Source: a virus. Taken from it: a DNA stretch of 64,000 nucleotides. The DNA lies in IMG/VR virus record IMGVR_UViG_3300025030_000053, positions 1 to 64,000 of that record. One strand, written 5' to 3'. The notes under the pieces were generated by a model that ran no database searches, was not told the DNA's origin, and worked only from the letters and a program-made list of their open reading frames with translations. Shown piece after piece: positions 41,295 through 50,385 of the stretch (the first letter of the stretch is position 1; the number at the start of each line of letters is the position of its first letter). The translations under genes and the position numbers were made by a program.

Positions 41295-42908
41295 TTAGAT
41301 GTCCATACCGACAAATTCCAAAGAAACTCCTGCGAGTGAACTCTGATATACTTCATCTTCTGCTAGATAAATATTGACTTTATCTGATGGTTGAAGATCT
41401 GTATTCTCTGGAATATTAACCTCGACTGGCACAGAGAGCGCTCCAACGATATACAATTGATGGATATCAAAGAGATTCGTTACAGCACCATCCACGGTAA
41501 CCCTTACCCAATACAATTCTTCCGTAGAAGTAGTAGCAGGTGGAGTGGCTGTCAACAGCGTAGAATCTGCTGCATATTTTCTCCAATCACTTGGGATACC
41601 AGGGGCATCCCAGATAATTGTTCCATCTTGAGCGAATGAAGTCCCACCGGGACTATCAGTGCTGTCAGCAGCAGATGCCAGATTGACCCATTCAACGCCA
41701 TTCCAATAATCAGCAGAAGCAGCAACGGCATTGGCGTTGACGGTCGCACCGATGATGAAACCTATACCACCAAATGGCTGCGTATATCCTACATAAAGCT
41801 GATCAGTAGCTGCTGCCTGCATAGTCCAATTCACCAAAATTGGCGCAGCGACCGCTGAAACCTCTGTCAGAACACCACCGTCCTGCTGCACTACTGATGT
41901 GAATTTATCTGGCTGCTCGTTGCCACCACCAACAAATGTTGGCAAGCTGACTTCGGCTAAAACCTCATCACCTGGAACATATACTCTCTCAATCTCAACA
42001 TCAGCATCCAAATCATAAGAATTGACTGCTGATGTCAATGTAATTGCCACCCAGTAGACGTTATCTGTTAGTTTTGTTCCAGAATTGACGGTAGAGTGCG
42101 CAGAAGCCGTCGCATTGTATCTATCCCAATTTTCTGGTTTTTCAAACCAAGCAATTCTTCCGTTCCCTCCGAGGGAAACACCCGACCTCGAAGTTGTATC
42201 AGATACATTTTCGAATGATGTCCAACTGGACCCATTCCAATATTTGACAACATTGATTTTAGCTTGATCTACGTTAGTAGATGCAGTCATATCAATATAT
42301 ACATTATCGAATTTGAAAGTATGTCCGATGTAGATTGTATCTTGTGCATACACCATACTATCTACGGCAGTCCCGGTATCTGGAAGTCCCAAAGATGTCA
42401 ACGTTCCGTTGTCATCGATATAGGCATTGGTTGTCACTTGGGTTCCACTTCCAAAATCACCTTTGGTAACCAACAGGCTTCCTCTGTTATGGATGTAAAG
42501 GAATCCGGCGTTATTGTCTGGGGCAGCTCTTTGCCCAACTTTGGCAACAATTTTATCCAAGGACATTTTCTTTTTAGGTTGAAATTCGCCCATTACCAGA
42601 GAATCCACTGGGAAGTCCCAGGCAGCATTTGCGACATTTACATTGAATGTAGAAACTGGCATATAATTTCTTTTTGTAGTTCCTGCTATCCCTTCTAAAT
42701 AGCCTACAAAGTTTGAAGAAAGTGCAACACCATTCTCGTCAACCTCACCTAATGGTTCTACAAAACCCTGTTCAAGATAAGTCTGTGAAACAAGTCTGTT
42801 TGCTTCATTTGCTGGAACAACGAATTCATTGCCATAGGCATATGTATTGCCTCCGACACCTAGTCTTCCTGGACCTCTAAATGTGCATCTATATTTGAAG
42901 TAATTCAT
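41295..42908 (-). CDS. Beta-rich virion protein, paralogue of the upstream gene
   Basis: 537 aa, aligning over its full length with the 538-aa protein at 42981. N-terminus YFKYRCTFRGPGRLGVGG parallels FHAYRCTYRGPGFFAVGD. Each contains repeated beta modules of the form YWNGxxWxxxxNVxDTT...GGNGRIAWxxPxNW (copies near 220 and 390) and ends in SGVxLxxVGxDI. Such modules are seen in phage adhesin, fibre or decoration proteins. AAGGAGAAAAAT before the ATG; own terminator at both ends, so it may be transcribed as a single gene at a high level. Confidence 0.65.
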   Translation of the reverse strand: MNYFKYRCTFRGPGRLGVGGNTYAYGNEFVVPANEANRLVSQTYLEQGFVEPLGEVDENGVALSSNFVGYLEGIAGTTKRNYMPVSTFNVNVANAAWDFPVDSLVMGEFQPKKKMSLDKIVAKVGQRAAPDNNAGFLYIHNRGSLLVTKGDFGSGTQVTTNAYIDDNGTLTSLGLPDTGTAVDSMVYAQDTIYIGHTFKFDNVYIDMTASTNVDQAKINVVKYWNGSSWTSFENVSDTTSRSGVSLGGNGRIAWFEKPENWDRYNATASAHSTVNSGTKLTDNVYWVAITLTSAVNSYDLDADVEIERVYVPGDEVLAEVSLPTFVGGGNEQPDKFTSVVQQDGGVLTEVSAVAAPILVNWTMQAAATDQLYVGYTQPFGGIGFIIGATVNANAVAASADYWNGVEWVNLASAADSTDSPGGTSFAQDGTIIWDAPGIPSDWRKYAADSTLLTATPPATTSTEELYWVRVTVDGAVTNLFDIHQLYIVGALSVPVEVNIPENTDLQPSDKVNIYLAEDEVYQSSLAGVSLEFVGMDI

Positions 42909-42939
42909 ATTTTTCTCCTTCTAAATTTCACTTCTTCAT

Positions 42940-42974
42940 CCTGATGGGGGAATTCAAAGAATTCCCCCATCAGG
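42940..42974 (-). terminator. Hairpin terminator between the twin virion genes
   Basis: 16-bp stem (CCTGATGGGGGAATTC / GAATTCCCCCATCAGG) with a 3-base loop, 6 bases past the stop at 42981. Very stable but with only a weak U-run after it. Confidence 0.75.
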
Positions 42975-42980
42975 CAGAAA

Positions 42981-44597
42981 TTAGATGTCCGCTCCGACGA
43001 GTTGAAGTGTAACGCCACTTAGCGCGTCAGTTTCACCTTCTATTTCTCCAACATAAACATTCAAGAAATCGCTCGGTGCAACCTCAACGTTAGTTGGGAC
43101 ATTGAATTCGATAGGGACTGTAGCAGATCTTATTGGATACACTCTGTTGATATCGAACAAGTTAGTTAAGTTTCCGTCCCACGTCAGTCTGACCCAGAAC
43201 AAAACACTAGTTGTTGTATCTGTGTCAAGTGTTTGACTATCCATCAATGCGGATGTAGCCGCTGTGGATCTCCAATCAGCAGGTATATTCCAAGTGACGG
43301 CACCATCAACTTTCAAGGTATCTGCAACAGAATTTGTTCCGTCGGTAGCGCCCAATGATACCCACTCTGCCCCATTCCAATAGCTCGCGGTAAGAGTAGA
43401 TACAGCATCATTGACCGTGGTCCCAACATCAACAAGAACTCCGCCAAAGATATCTGCATAACCGAGATAGAGTGCATCATCAGCGGCATTAGGTGTCGGC
43501 CAATCTGTAATCATTGCCGATGTAGACGCATAAACATCATTTAATGTAGTATCATCTTGCTGAACTACAGAATCGAATGTTTCCCTGCTCGCAATTACCT
43601 TTTCACCATCTTTGACGGCAATCATATTGATTTCAGCTAGTGGCTCATCGCCAGGCACCCAAATTCTATTGAGTTCTGTATCAGCATCAAAAGTGGTTGC
43701 TGAACCGTCGGTCAAATACTGAACGGCGACCCAATAAACATCATTTGCTAATGCTGTTCCGGAATTAACTCCTGAAACACGATGTGCAGAAGCAGTAGCA
43801 CCATCTGGATCCCAGTTTACTGGTTGTTCATACCAGGCAATCCAACCATCTCCACCGAGAGGGGCGCCGGCACGAACTGTAGTATCTGTGACATTCTCAA
43901 ATGCTGTCCAACCAGTGCCATTCCAATAGCTTACTGAATAAATGTATCCACCATTACCATTGACTGAGCCGGCGACCACATCAACATAAACACCAGAGAA
44001 TTTAGCTGTATGCCCAATATAAATTGTATCTTGAAGATATGTAAAGCTGTCAAGAACTGTAGTAGTCAAAGGAAGTCCTAGTGTTTCCAGTGTCCCGTTA
44101 TCATCAGTCCAGCCATTTGTCGTGATTTGAGTAGCTTCTCCAGAATCACCCTTGGTCAAGAGCATATGAACTCGGTTGTCTAGATTCAATGTGCCAGAAC
44201 CATCGTCAGTAGCAGGAAGTACCGCTTGATAAGATACAACTTTGTCAAGCATCAGCCTTCTTTGAACATTATAATCAGACACAACTTTTACACCAGCAGT
44301 GTCAAAAGCAGTATCTGGCAATGGTATGTCAATTGTGACAGCCGGCAGAACATTTTTGCTCAACGTCCATTGTTTACCATCAAGCAAACTTTGAATATTC
44401 GGTGAAAAATATCCGCCAGCAGTATCTACCTCGCCGAGATATTCAAGATGTTTTCCTGTTAAATCTGCTGTTTTAACTTTTCTAGCGGCTTGTTCGTCAC
44501 TGAGAACGATTACCTGTCCATATGTTGCTGGAATATCACCAACAGCAAAGAAACCAGGCCCTCTATATGTGCATCTATATGCATGAAAATTAGCCAT
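42981..44597 (-). CDS. Beta-rich virion protein, paralogue of the downstream gene
   Basis: 538 aa. Same architecture as its twin at 41295: YRCTYRGPG start, a middle TGDSGEATQITTNGWTDDNG matching TKGDFGSGTQVTTNAYIDDNG, two YWNGxxW modules, and a SGVTLQLVGADI end. Ser, Thr, Val, Asp and Gly dominate. AGGAGGAAAATTAT before the ATG. It is the first of the pair after the terminase genes. The 135-base gap before it (44598-44732) holds a small ATCCTC/GAGGAT hairpin and an AT-rich run but no gene. Confidence 0.65.
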   Translation of the reverse strand: MANFHAYRCTYRGPGFFAVGDIPATYGQVIVLSDEQAARKVKTADLTGKHLEYLGEVDTAGGYFSPNIQSLLDGKQWTLSKNVLPAVTIDIPLPDTAFDTAGVKVVSDYNVQRRLMLDKVVSYQAVLPATDDGSGTLNLDNRVHMLLTKGDSGEATQITTNGWTDDNGTLETLGLPLTTTVLDSFTYLQDTIYIGHTAKFSGVYVDVVAGSVNGNGGYIYSVSYWNGTGWTAFENVTDTTVRAGAPLGGDGWIAWYEQPVNWDPDGATASAHRVSGVNSGTALANDVYWVAVQYLTDGSATTFDADTELNRIWVPGDEPLAEINMIAVKDGEKVIASRETFDSVVQQDDTTLNDVYASTSAMITDWPTPNAADDALYLGYADIFGGVLVDVGTTVNDAVSTLTASYWNGAEWVSLGATDGTNSVADTLKVDGAVTWNIPADWRSTAATSALMDSQTLDTDTTTSVLFWVRLTWDGNLTNLFDINRVYPIRSATVPIEFNVPTNVEVAPSDFLNVYVGEIEGETDALSGVTLQLVGADI

Positions 44598-44732
44598 ATA
44601 ATTTTCCTCCTAAATCCTCACAGCGAGGATGAAATTTATCCTTATTGGATTATATTTGTTTATTCTTTAAAAATTTAGATATTCCTTCTTTTTCAAAAAT
44701 TTTTTTGGTTATTTTTTGTGGTTAGTTTTGTT

Positions 44733-46889
44733 TCACCATCCAGACTTTCCAGTACGTCGACTCCCAATAGAACCATACATCCTTTCCGCAGAGTCAATGT
44801 TCAATCTGTAAGCCCTAATTCTTGGCAAAGATGCCATAATAGTGTTTTGAAGAGACATATAGGCAGCAGCCGCTATGCAATCAGGAATGTCATCGTTATG
44901 TCCATCGGTGGCTTGAACACGGAAACCTCTCCGTCCATATTTTTTTTGCAGAAACATAAATTGATCTTTAATATCTGGCACCCAAGGACCAGATCCATAT
45001 ATTTCCAATCTCTCATCTTGCATAAGATGCAAAAGAGTTTCATATATTTTTTCTTTGAAACTTTGATTGAAAGTAGTTTGAACTGATTTGATGCCTTTTT
45101 TGTGCATTTTTTGAATGGAAGTAATAGAATTCATTTGATCATAGCTAAGAGATACTACATTAAATTTCTTTTTGCATATTTCAATAATATAATCATCAAC
45201 TTCATCAATCATTATTGCTTCAAGTTTGTTTTTTGCTTTCCACATTTCCACATGATCAACAATAACATATTTCATCAATTCATTAGTTCCGGGCATTATC
45301 CTGTCTTCTGTATGGACAACAGCCAAAGCGTAATTATCGCTAGTAGTAGCCGGATCGGCATGAGCGTAGTAATTGATTCCTGGTGTCCCGTATGGGGCCC
45401 GACGTCGTTCGGGTTTAATTGCCAAATCAATCAAAATAGGAGAAAACATAGGCTCGGAAGCACCTTCTGAGAATTTAGCCATATATTGCATTTCATAAAG
45501 TGCGGGATCTTCATTTTTCTGTTCTTGAAGCCATTGTTTATCAACGCTAGGATTACATGTCTCGGTTGCTAACTGAAACATCAATGGGTTTCTATCGTTT
45601 CTTAAGGAATTATTGTATAATTTCCATAAAATTCCTTCTTGGGCCAAAGGATTAGAAATTACGCAAATTTTTCCATACTTTCCGAATGTTGCCAATGAAG
45701 GTTTTAATTTTTTATATAATTCAGAATCACTAGTCTTTGAATCTTCCTTTTTGATCATTTCGGCAACTTCGTCGATAATAATAACTGCACATGTTTTGCC
45801 TACCTGACCACTGGCTTTTGAAGTCCCAGATTTAATTTCTATTGATCCTGGCAATGTAGGAATTCCATCCATTCTTCTTTCTTCATTTTTTCTAAGATCT
45901 TTTGGTGAAAGAAGAATCATTGATTGGTCGCTAGTTCTGTCTTTGTTTATATGTTTTTTAAAGAATGGAGAATTTATAGCCATAGATTTAATTTTGCTAA
46001 ATACAGAATCTTTTCCCTGATCTTCATTTCCGGCAACATTCATAATGGTAATCATATCATCATCAAGAAGTCCAAAATAATTTTGTGGATCATCAAGTTT
46101 GATCAGTCTGTATGCTTCATATAATGCTATTATTGCGACTAATAAGCTTTTTCCACTCCGGCGCCCAAGCACCAAAACTAAGTCTGTAAATGGCAATCCA
46201 ATCTTTCTGATTATCTGATTTCTAACTAATTCTGTATCACTCAAACTTCCTCTGGAATCTTCTATAAGATAATTTAATATTTCATCATCTAAATTCTCAT
46301 TATCTTCTATTTCACTATTCGTATTATTCTGATTATTCTGATAATGTTCTATTAGGATGTATTTGGCTTGATCATACACCATATCAGGAGGCAATCTATT
46401 GCCCTCTGGTGTCAAGTCTTGAAAAATCATCTGCATTTCACTCAAAAAATTAGATTTCAACTCTGTATTCAATTCCCATTTTTTTATCTGTGATTCAGAA
46501 AATTTTCCTATATTTATTTGTCTTTGCAGATATTCTTTTTTTAAATTTTGATCGTATAATTTGCAAGACAAACAAGGAGAATCTAATTCCTGAAGTCTAT
46601 TTTTGTTCCAAACACAATTATAGCAAGCTTCTTCTACTGGATCAAAACTGATAGATAATTTTTCATTTCCGTGCGATCCCATATAGAAAACTTTAAGAAT
46701 TAACATTTGCCAAGGATATAATTTTTGATGTAGATATCTGTCATCTTCGACAAATTTGACTATATCTACAAATTGATATTGATTTTCGTCAAAATCTATT
46801 GGGGCATCTTCCTCCATCTGCCCCAATAGTAAGTCCAACTTGTCAAAGATGACACTATTTATATTGTCTTCAAAATTGGTCTTTATCAT
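44733..46889 (-). CDS. terL: Terminase large subunit
   Basis: 718 aa, in the usual 450-750 range. ATPase: Walker A LGRRSGKSLL (GRRSGKS at 242-248) and Walker B VIIIDE (369-374) with the catalytic Glu. Nuclease: first acidic motif YAHADPATT (Asp512) with later Asp-rich ends (DGHNDDIPDCIAAAA) completing an RNase-H-type site. It packages DNA into the prohead through the portal. An N-terminal Cys pair-pair (C89, C92, C106, C109) could bind zinc, which is not standard for TerL. ATGA overlap with the upstream gene. Confidence 0.93.
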   Translation of the reverse strand: MIKTNFEDNINSVIFDKLDLLLGQMEEDAPIDFDENQYQFVDIVKFVEDDRYLHQKLYPWQMLILKVFYMGSHGNEKLSISFDPVEEACYNCVWNKNRLQELDSPCLSCKLYDQNLKKEYLQRQINIGKFSESQIKKWELNTELKSNFLSEMQMIFQDLTPEGNRLPPDMVYDQAKYILIEHYQNNQNNTNSEIEDNENLDDEILNYLIEDSRGSLSDTELVRNQIIRKIGLPFTDLVLVLGRRSGKSLLVAIIALYEAYRLIKLDDPQNYFGLLDDDMITIMNVAGNEDQGKDSVFSKIKSMAINSPFFKKHINKDRTSDQSMILLSPKDLRKNEERRMDGIPTLPGSIEIKSGTSKASGQVGKTCAVIIIDEVAEMIKKEDSKTSDSELYKKLKPSLATFGKYGKICVISNPLAQEGILWKLYNNSLRNDRNPLMFQLATETCNPSVDKQWLQEQKNEDPALYEMQYMAKFSEGASEPMFSPILIDLAIKPERRRAPYGTPGINYYAHADPATTSDNYALAVVHTEDRIMPGTNELMKYVIVDHVEMWKAKNKLEAIMIDEVDDYIIEICKKKFNVVSLSYDQMNSITSIQKMHKKGIKSVQTTFNQSFKEKIYETLLHLMQDERLEIYGSGPWVPDIKDQFMFLQKKYGRRGFRVQATDGHNDDIPDCIAAAAYMSLQNTIMASLPRIRAYRLNIDSAERMYGSIGSRRTGKSGW

Positions 46890-47617
46890 TTAGATTTTCT
46901 TTCTAATTTAGATTTCAAAAAATCTTGAAAATCTTTAATTCCATCTTTTATATATTCTTTGTTGTCGATTCCTGTTATTTTCTGCATTAAATCTGCCATT
47001 ACTTCTGTAAATTTGTCTGCCATTTCCATAACTGCCGATTCTGCCTCATCTCTCAGTCCAGAAATTTCATATTCCAATGTGGTAAAATTTTTGTATGTTC
47101 CAAGCAAACTATTTACTACCTGATTCACTTTTATCAACTGATCAAGATTCTTGCTTAGATCAATTGATTTCATTTCTGCAATCATGTCTATCAACATTCT
47201 TTTTCCATATCCTATTGGTTCTCTCTCGATTACAGAATATTCCTCCTTGGTATCTTGAATCCTTTGCATAAAATCAATAGAGATAGGAGTAAAATCAACA
47301 TGCTCCCTCATGTGTGTGTCCACGGTGGCCCACGACCACGATGGATTGCTGACTCCTCTCTCTTTGTCTTTTTCAATAAGCAACTTTCTGACTGGGTCTA
47401 TCTTCCTGATTTCAAGATATAATTTCTCTGCCTCATCTCTATATATTGATTGACACAGGCTACATCTATTCTCATTAAATTTTGCATATTGTGTATATTC
47501 GCCATTGTCAAGAACAACTGCTTTCAAAATTGGATTCAATTTTTTTGTTTTTTCTTTGTATTCTTCTATTTGTTGAAGAACCTTTTCATTTGACAATCTC
47601 AAATCTTCTGCTGGCAT
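46886..47617 (-). CDS. Probable terminase small subunit or TerL partner
   Basis: 243 aa, directly upstream of terL with a 4-base overlap, the usual TerS position. NENRCSLCQSIYRDEAEKLY then SWATVDTHMREHVDF looks like a zinc-linked DNA-binding unit (CxxC...H...H). The rest is helical with a basic tail (DFLKSKLERKSK), in line with DNA-binding TerS oligomers. No direct family match, so context carries most of the weight. GAGGAGCAAATT before the ATG. Confidence 0.5.
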   Translation of the reverse strand: MPAEDLRLSNEKVLQQIEEYKEKTKKLNPILKAVVLDNGEYTQYAKFNENRCSLCQSIYRDEAEKLYLEIRKIDPVRKLLIEKDKERGVSNPSWSWATVDTHMREHVDFTPISIDFMQRIQDTKEEYSVIEREPIGYGKRMLIDMIAEMKSIDLSKNLDQLIKVNQVVNSLLGTYKNFTTLEYEISGLRDEAESAVMEMADKFTEVMADLMQKITGIDNKEYIKDGIKDFQDFLKSKLERKSK

Positions 47618-47627
47618 AATTTGCTCC

Positions 47628-47667
47628 TCTCAACTTAATTCATCATTCTCAACTTAAAGTTGAGAAT
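47628..47667. promoter_or_regulatory. Repeat and hairpin region between divergent genes
   Basis: TCTCAACTTAA occurs at 47628-47638 and 47647-47657, and the second copy forms a perfect hairpin (ATTCTCAACTT / AAGTTGAGAAT, 47645-47667) followed by a T-run on the plus strand. It lies between the minus-strand gene starting at 47617 and the plus-strand gene at 47698. It could be an operator for a regulator or an attenuator for the plus-strand gene. Confidence 0.5.
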
Positions 47668-47697
47668 CCTTTTTTTATTTTTGAAGGAGGATTTTTT

Positions 47698-48435
47698 ATG
47701 ATTTTATATAAAACAACGATGAGGGAAATAAAAATGCTGAAACAATTAATAAAAATTGCAAATTCATTAGATGGTCATAATATGCTCAATGAATCTGAAA
47801 TTTTAGATTCTGTGATATATAAACTTGCCTACACATCTGAAATGCAAGGCACAGCATCAGAAATGGCAGCGATTGATCCAGAAAAAGCGCAATTTGAGCA
47901 TTTAGGATTGTTCAAGAAAATTTCACAACAACCAATCAATTTAGTCAGCCGACTCAGTCGTCCAGAAATAGCAATTGAATCTTTTCTAGGTGGTGCAAAT
48001 ATACAAGACATGGTGAGCAGAGCAGTAATGGAATTGAACATCCTTGCTCAACGACTCGGAGGATATGAAAAAGAAATGGGTATGCCTCGATTGCAGCAAA
48101 TGGGATCTGTTAAGGTGCTGGAAATGATGAATCATCCAGAAATAGAGGCAATATACTATTCCGACCCAGAATCCCTAGAACACGAACGAAGACACCAGCG
48201 GGGAGAAACCAAGACTCCAGAGCAAGTCAAACAGGACATTGCTTCACAATTGCAATCAGTGTTTCCGCAGGAAGTTCCGCCAGAAGAAAGACAAAGAATC
48301 ATCAGTGAATGGATGGATAATTATATTTCCAACCTTGGGAGATATTACGCACAAGGCGAAATTCCAGGAGAATTAGCTGCTGATCTTCCTACAATCACAG
48401 ATAAGGCAAAGAAAGATTTGAGTCAGATGTTTTGA
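47698..48435 (+). CDS. Plus-strand hypothetical protein, virion-type N-terminus
   Basis: 245 aa. AAGGAGG lies 7 nt before ATG 47698; a second start at 47734 (MLKQLIKIANSLDG) has GAGGG in front and aligns with the N-terminus of the gene at 18890, so the mature protein may begin there. The module LIKIANSLDG...VIYKLAY is shared with other proteins here. The C-terminal half has Pro/Glu-rich QSVFPQEVPPEERQRIISEW. Unlike neighbours it is on the plus strand with its own control region, and it ends tail to tail with the next gene (13-base overlap). Confidence 0.6.
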   Translation: MILYKTTMREIKMLKQLIKIANSLDGHNMLNESEILDSVIYKLAYTSEMQGTASEMAAIDPEKAQFEHLGLFKKISQQPINLVSRLSRPEIAIESFLGGANIQDMVSRAVMELNILAQRLGGYEKEMGMPRLQQMGSVKVLEMMNHPEIEAIYYSDPESLEHERRHQRGETKTPEQVKQDIASQLQSVFPQEVPPEERQRIISEWMDNYISNLGRYYAQGEIPGELAADLPTITDKAKKDLSQMF

Positions 48436-48635
48436 TTGTTTTCAATTACGTCATCAACACTAAAACCAAAAAAATCAGCCAATTCTTCGATAGATGGCTG
48501 ATTCAAGTCTCGATGAATAGTATCCAAAAAAAGTCCTTGTAATCCACGATTCCCCCTGGTCATATCATTAGGATTTTGAATTAAAATTTCATCCGATGAA
48601 AAGACAGATGATTGTTTTTTATTCTTCTGTTTCAT
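48423..48635 (-). CDS. Small hypothetical protein, 70 aa
   Basis: A basic, Ser/Asn-rich start followed by a helical, HTH-like end (SIEELADFFGFSVDDVIENN). It overlaps the upstream gene by 17 bases and the plus-strand gene tail by 13. No clear ribosome binding site. Could be a small DNA-binding protein but the evidence is thin. Confidence 0.45.
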   Translation of the reverse strand: MKQKNKKQSSVFSSDEILIQNPNDMTRGNRGLQGLFLDTIHRDLNQPSIEELADFFGFSVDDVIENNQNI

Positions 48636-49443
48636 TTAAACTCGCTAGAATATTCTTTTGCATATTTTTAATGACATGTTCTCTATCAGTAGATTGAAGT
48701 GTAGAAATGATGTGCTCACACGGAATCTCAAAAGTTCTAAAATTACCTTCTACATATCTTGAACAAGTGCAGACTCTATTTTTTGAATCTACGCCTACCA
48801 ATTCCTTGTCATCTCTAACCGCAAAAACATTCTTTCTTTCAGTTCTTGAAATTTTGATAACTGGATATTTCACCTCTGCCAGCAAATAACTCTTCTGAAT
48901 TTCCCGATCAACGTGAGGAGACATTGCTTTGTGGAATGCATTTATAGCAGTAGGCTCATTTTTGCGATAATCAACATATCTCAATATTTCTTCAAAATTT
49001 GCTTCTTCATCTTTTGAGGAAAAAACAATCAAAGAATTTTTATATGTGTGGTCATTGGTTGCTAATTTCAAGAATTCCTTTGGGGACATAGACAATACCA
49101 ATGATTCTAGATGATCTTTAAGATCATCATATTTCTCTGGAATTTCATTTTTGACTTGTGCATATACTTCATTTGTAATTCTTTTCACATCTCCAACACT
49201 AGACCCTTCTGAAATTAACACATCCTGAGTATCGCTTTCGAAAAATCCAAGATCTTTGTATTTTTTTGCTTCCTTGAACAAATTTTCAATTTTTGTCATA
49301 GGATTGACAGAACTTTGCTTTGTCCAATTCAAATAGACATCAGATCTAACTTTTGGAAGTTTCGGCTCAACATAAACTTCTCGATTATCTTGGTTGGATT
49401 TTTTGATGAAATCCAGAATTGTGTTGTCAGTTTTTACGCTCAT
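48619..49443 (-). CDS. SWIM-type zinc-finger protein
   Basis: 274 aa. Residues 225-244 have the CxC...CxH spacing of a SWIM zinc finger (CTCSRYVEGNFRTFEIPCEH: C225, C227, C242, H244). SWIM modules bind DNA or proteins in transposases, SNF2 ATPases and recombination factors. The remainder is helical and charged, and residues 185-210 (YLLAEVKYPVIKISRTERKN) form a strand-rich lead-in to the finger. TTAGGAGAG before the ATG. It lies next to a RuvC-like resolvase, so a recombination or replication role is plausible. Confidence 0.65.
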   Translation of the reverse strand: MSVKTDNTILDFIKKSNQDNREVYVEPKLPKVRSDVYLNWTKQSSVNPMTKIENLFKEAKKYKDLGFFESDTQDVLISEGSSVGDVKRITNEVYAQVKNEIPEKYDDLKDHLESLVLSMSPKEFLKLATNDHTYKNSLIVFSSKDEEANFEEILRYVDYRKNEPTAINAFHKAMSPHVDREIQKSYLLAEVKYPVIKISRTERKNVFAVRDDKELVGVDSKNRVCTCSRYVEGNFRTFEIPCEHIISTLQSTDREHVIKNMQKNILASLNETEE

Positions 49444-49469
49444 TGAAAACTCTCCTAATTAACTTTTTG

Positions 49470-49691
49470 TTATTTTCTATACTTCTGTGGGAGATTCCTT
49501 TCTTTTTTTAAATCTTTCCACCAAGTAGTTCCACAAAATGGACATTCAATTTCCCAGGAAATAACATCGCCAGATTTATCTTTGATTGCCCTAATTTCAA
49601 AAAGTCTTGAATTCATATTCGTACAAGGCTTTCCTCTTACCTCTTTTGATCTACAAGAAGTTATAACCGGTTGTTGTGGACTATTTCTCAT
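49470..49691 (-). CDS. Small zinc-binding hypothetical protein, 73 aa
   Basis: Four cysteines in CRSKE...GKPCTN and IECPFCGTTWW could bind one zinc. GGAGGAGAACA precedes the ATG, which lies in the 3' end of the resolvase gene. No family recognised. Confidence 0.5.
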   Translation of the reverse strand: MRNSPQQPVITSCRSKEVRGKPCTNMNSRLFEIRAIKDKSGDVISWEIECPFCGTTWWKDLKKERNLPQKYRK

Positions 49692-50331
49692 TGTTCTCCT
49701 CCTTAAATTCTACCATCAATTCCTCCTTGGCAATCTCAATGCTGTTGGAAGTGAAAAATGCCACACAAAAACCAATAGCATCAGCTCGGTGGGTAAAAAT
49801 TCCAGTTTGTGTAATTCTACAATCTTTGAGAGAATTTGGAAAATATTCTTTTGCCTTTTTTTGAGTAGCAGTTTTCTTGTCTTTTCTAGCCATTCCTCCG
49901 GTGTTCGCAAAAACACATCCCATTGAAATTGTGTGAATGGGTTTGACCTCGGCTCCGACCATCAATGATGCAAATTTGATTATTCCGGTATTTTCCCCAA
50001 GTTTTTCTCTGGCGGGAGCATTGCCAAACCCGATAGATCTTTCCATCAATGAGGCTATAACAGGATTATATTTATTTTTTAGATCGTTTACAAAATTATA
50101 TATCGTGATCAATCTCTCTAAATCATCAGGTGGCATCAATTCTAACCCTGAGTCGATATATCTACCTTTTCCGTCTTTGTATTGCATTACTGCCCAGCCG
50201 AGATTTTTTGTTGTAGGCGGGTCAAAACCAAAAACAAAGCCTCCATCAATCAACTTGTCTTTGTTGATGATGAAGGCTGCTTGTTTATTAACTGGTGGAA
50301 TATCTCTGCTTCTGAATCTTTTCTTTCTCAT
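49681..50331 (-). CDS. RuvC-like Holliday junction resolvase
   Basis: 216 aa. RNase-H-fold resolvase: first Asp in VFGFDPPTTKNLGWAV (Asp37), Glu97 in SLMERSIG, and the last acidic pair in HRADAIGFCVAF (Asp184). This is the RuvC layout, like resolvases in large phages, and it should cut branched DNA before or during packaging. N-terminus basic (MRKKRFRSRDIPP). There is no ribosome binding site; a TATAAT box ends only 9 bases before the ATG, so a leaderless mRNA is likely. Confidence 0.82.
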   Translation of the reverse strand: MRKKRFRSRDIPPVNKQAAFIINKDKLIDGGFVFGFDPPTTKNLGWAVMQYKDGKGRYIDSGLELMPPDDLERLITIYNFVNDLKNKYNPVIASLMERSIGFGNAPAREKLGENTGIIKFASLMVGAEVKPIHTISMGCVFANTGGMARKDKKTATQKKAKEYFPNSLKDCRITQTGIFTHRADAIGFCVAFFTSNSIEIAKEELMVEFKEENNEK

Positions 50332-50340
50332 AGCAAAGAT

Positions 50341-50346
50341 ATTATA
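50341..50346 (-). promoter_or_regulatory. Promoter -10 box for a leaderless resolvase mRNA
   Basis: TATAAT within TTCTATATAATAT, 9 bases before the resolvase ATG. Transcription would start 2-3 bases before the start codon. The same TTCTATATAATAT string lies before the gene starting at 59718. Confidence 0.45.
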
Positions 50347-50385
50347 TAGAAAATATCAAAATATTATTGGATATATTGTATATTT

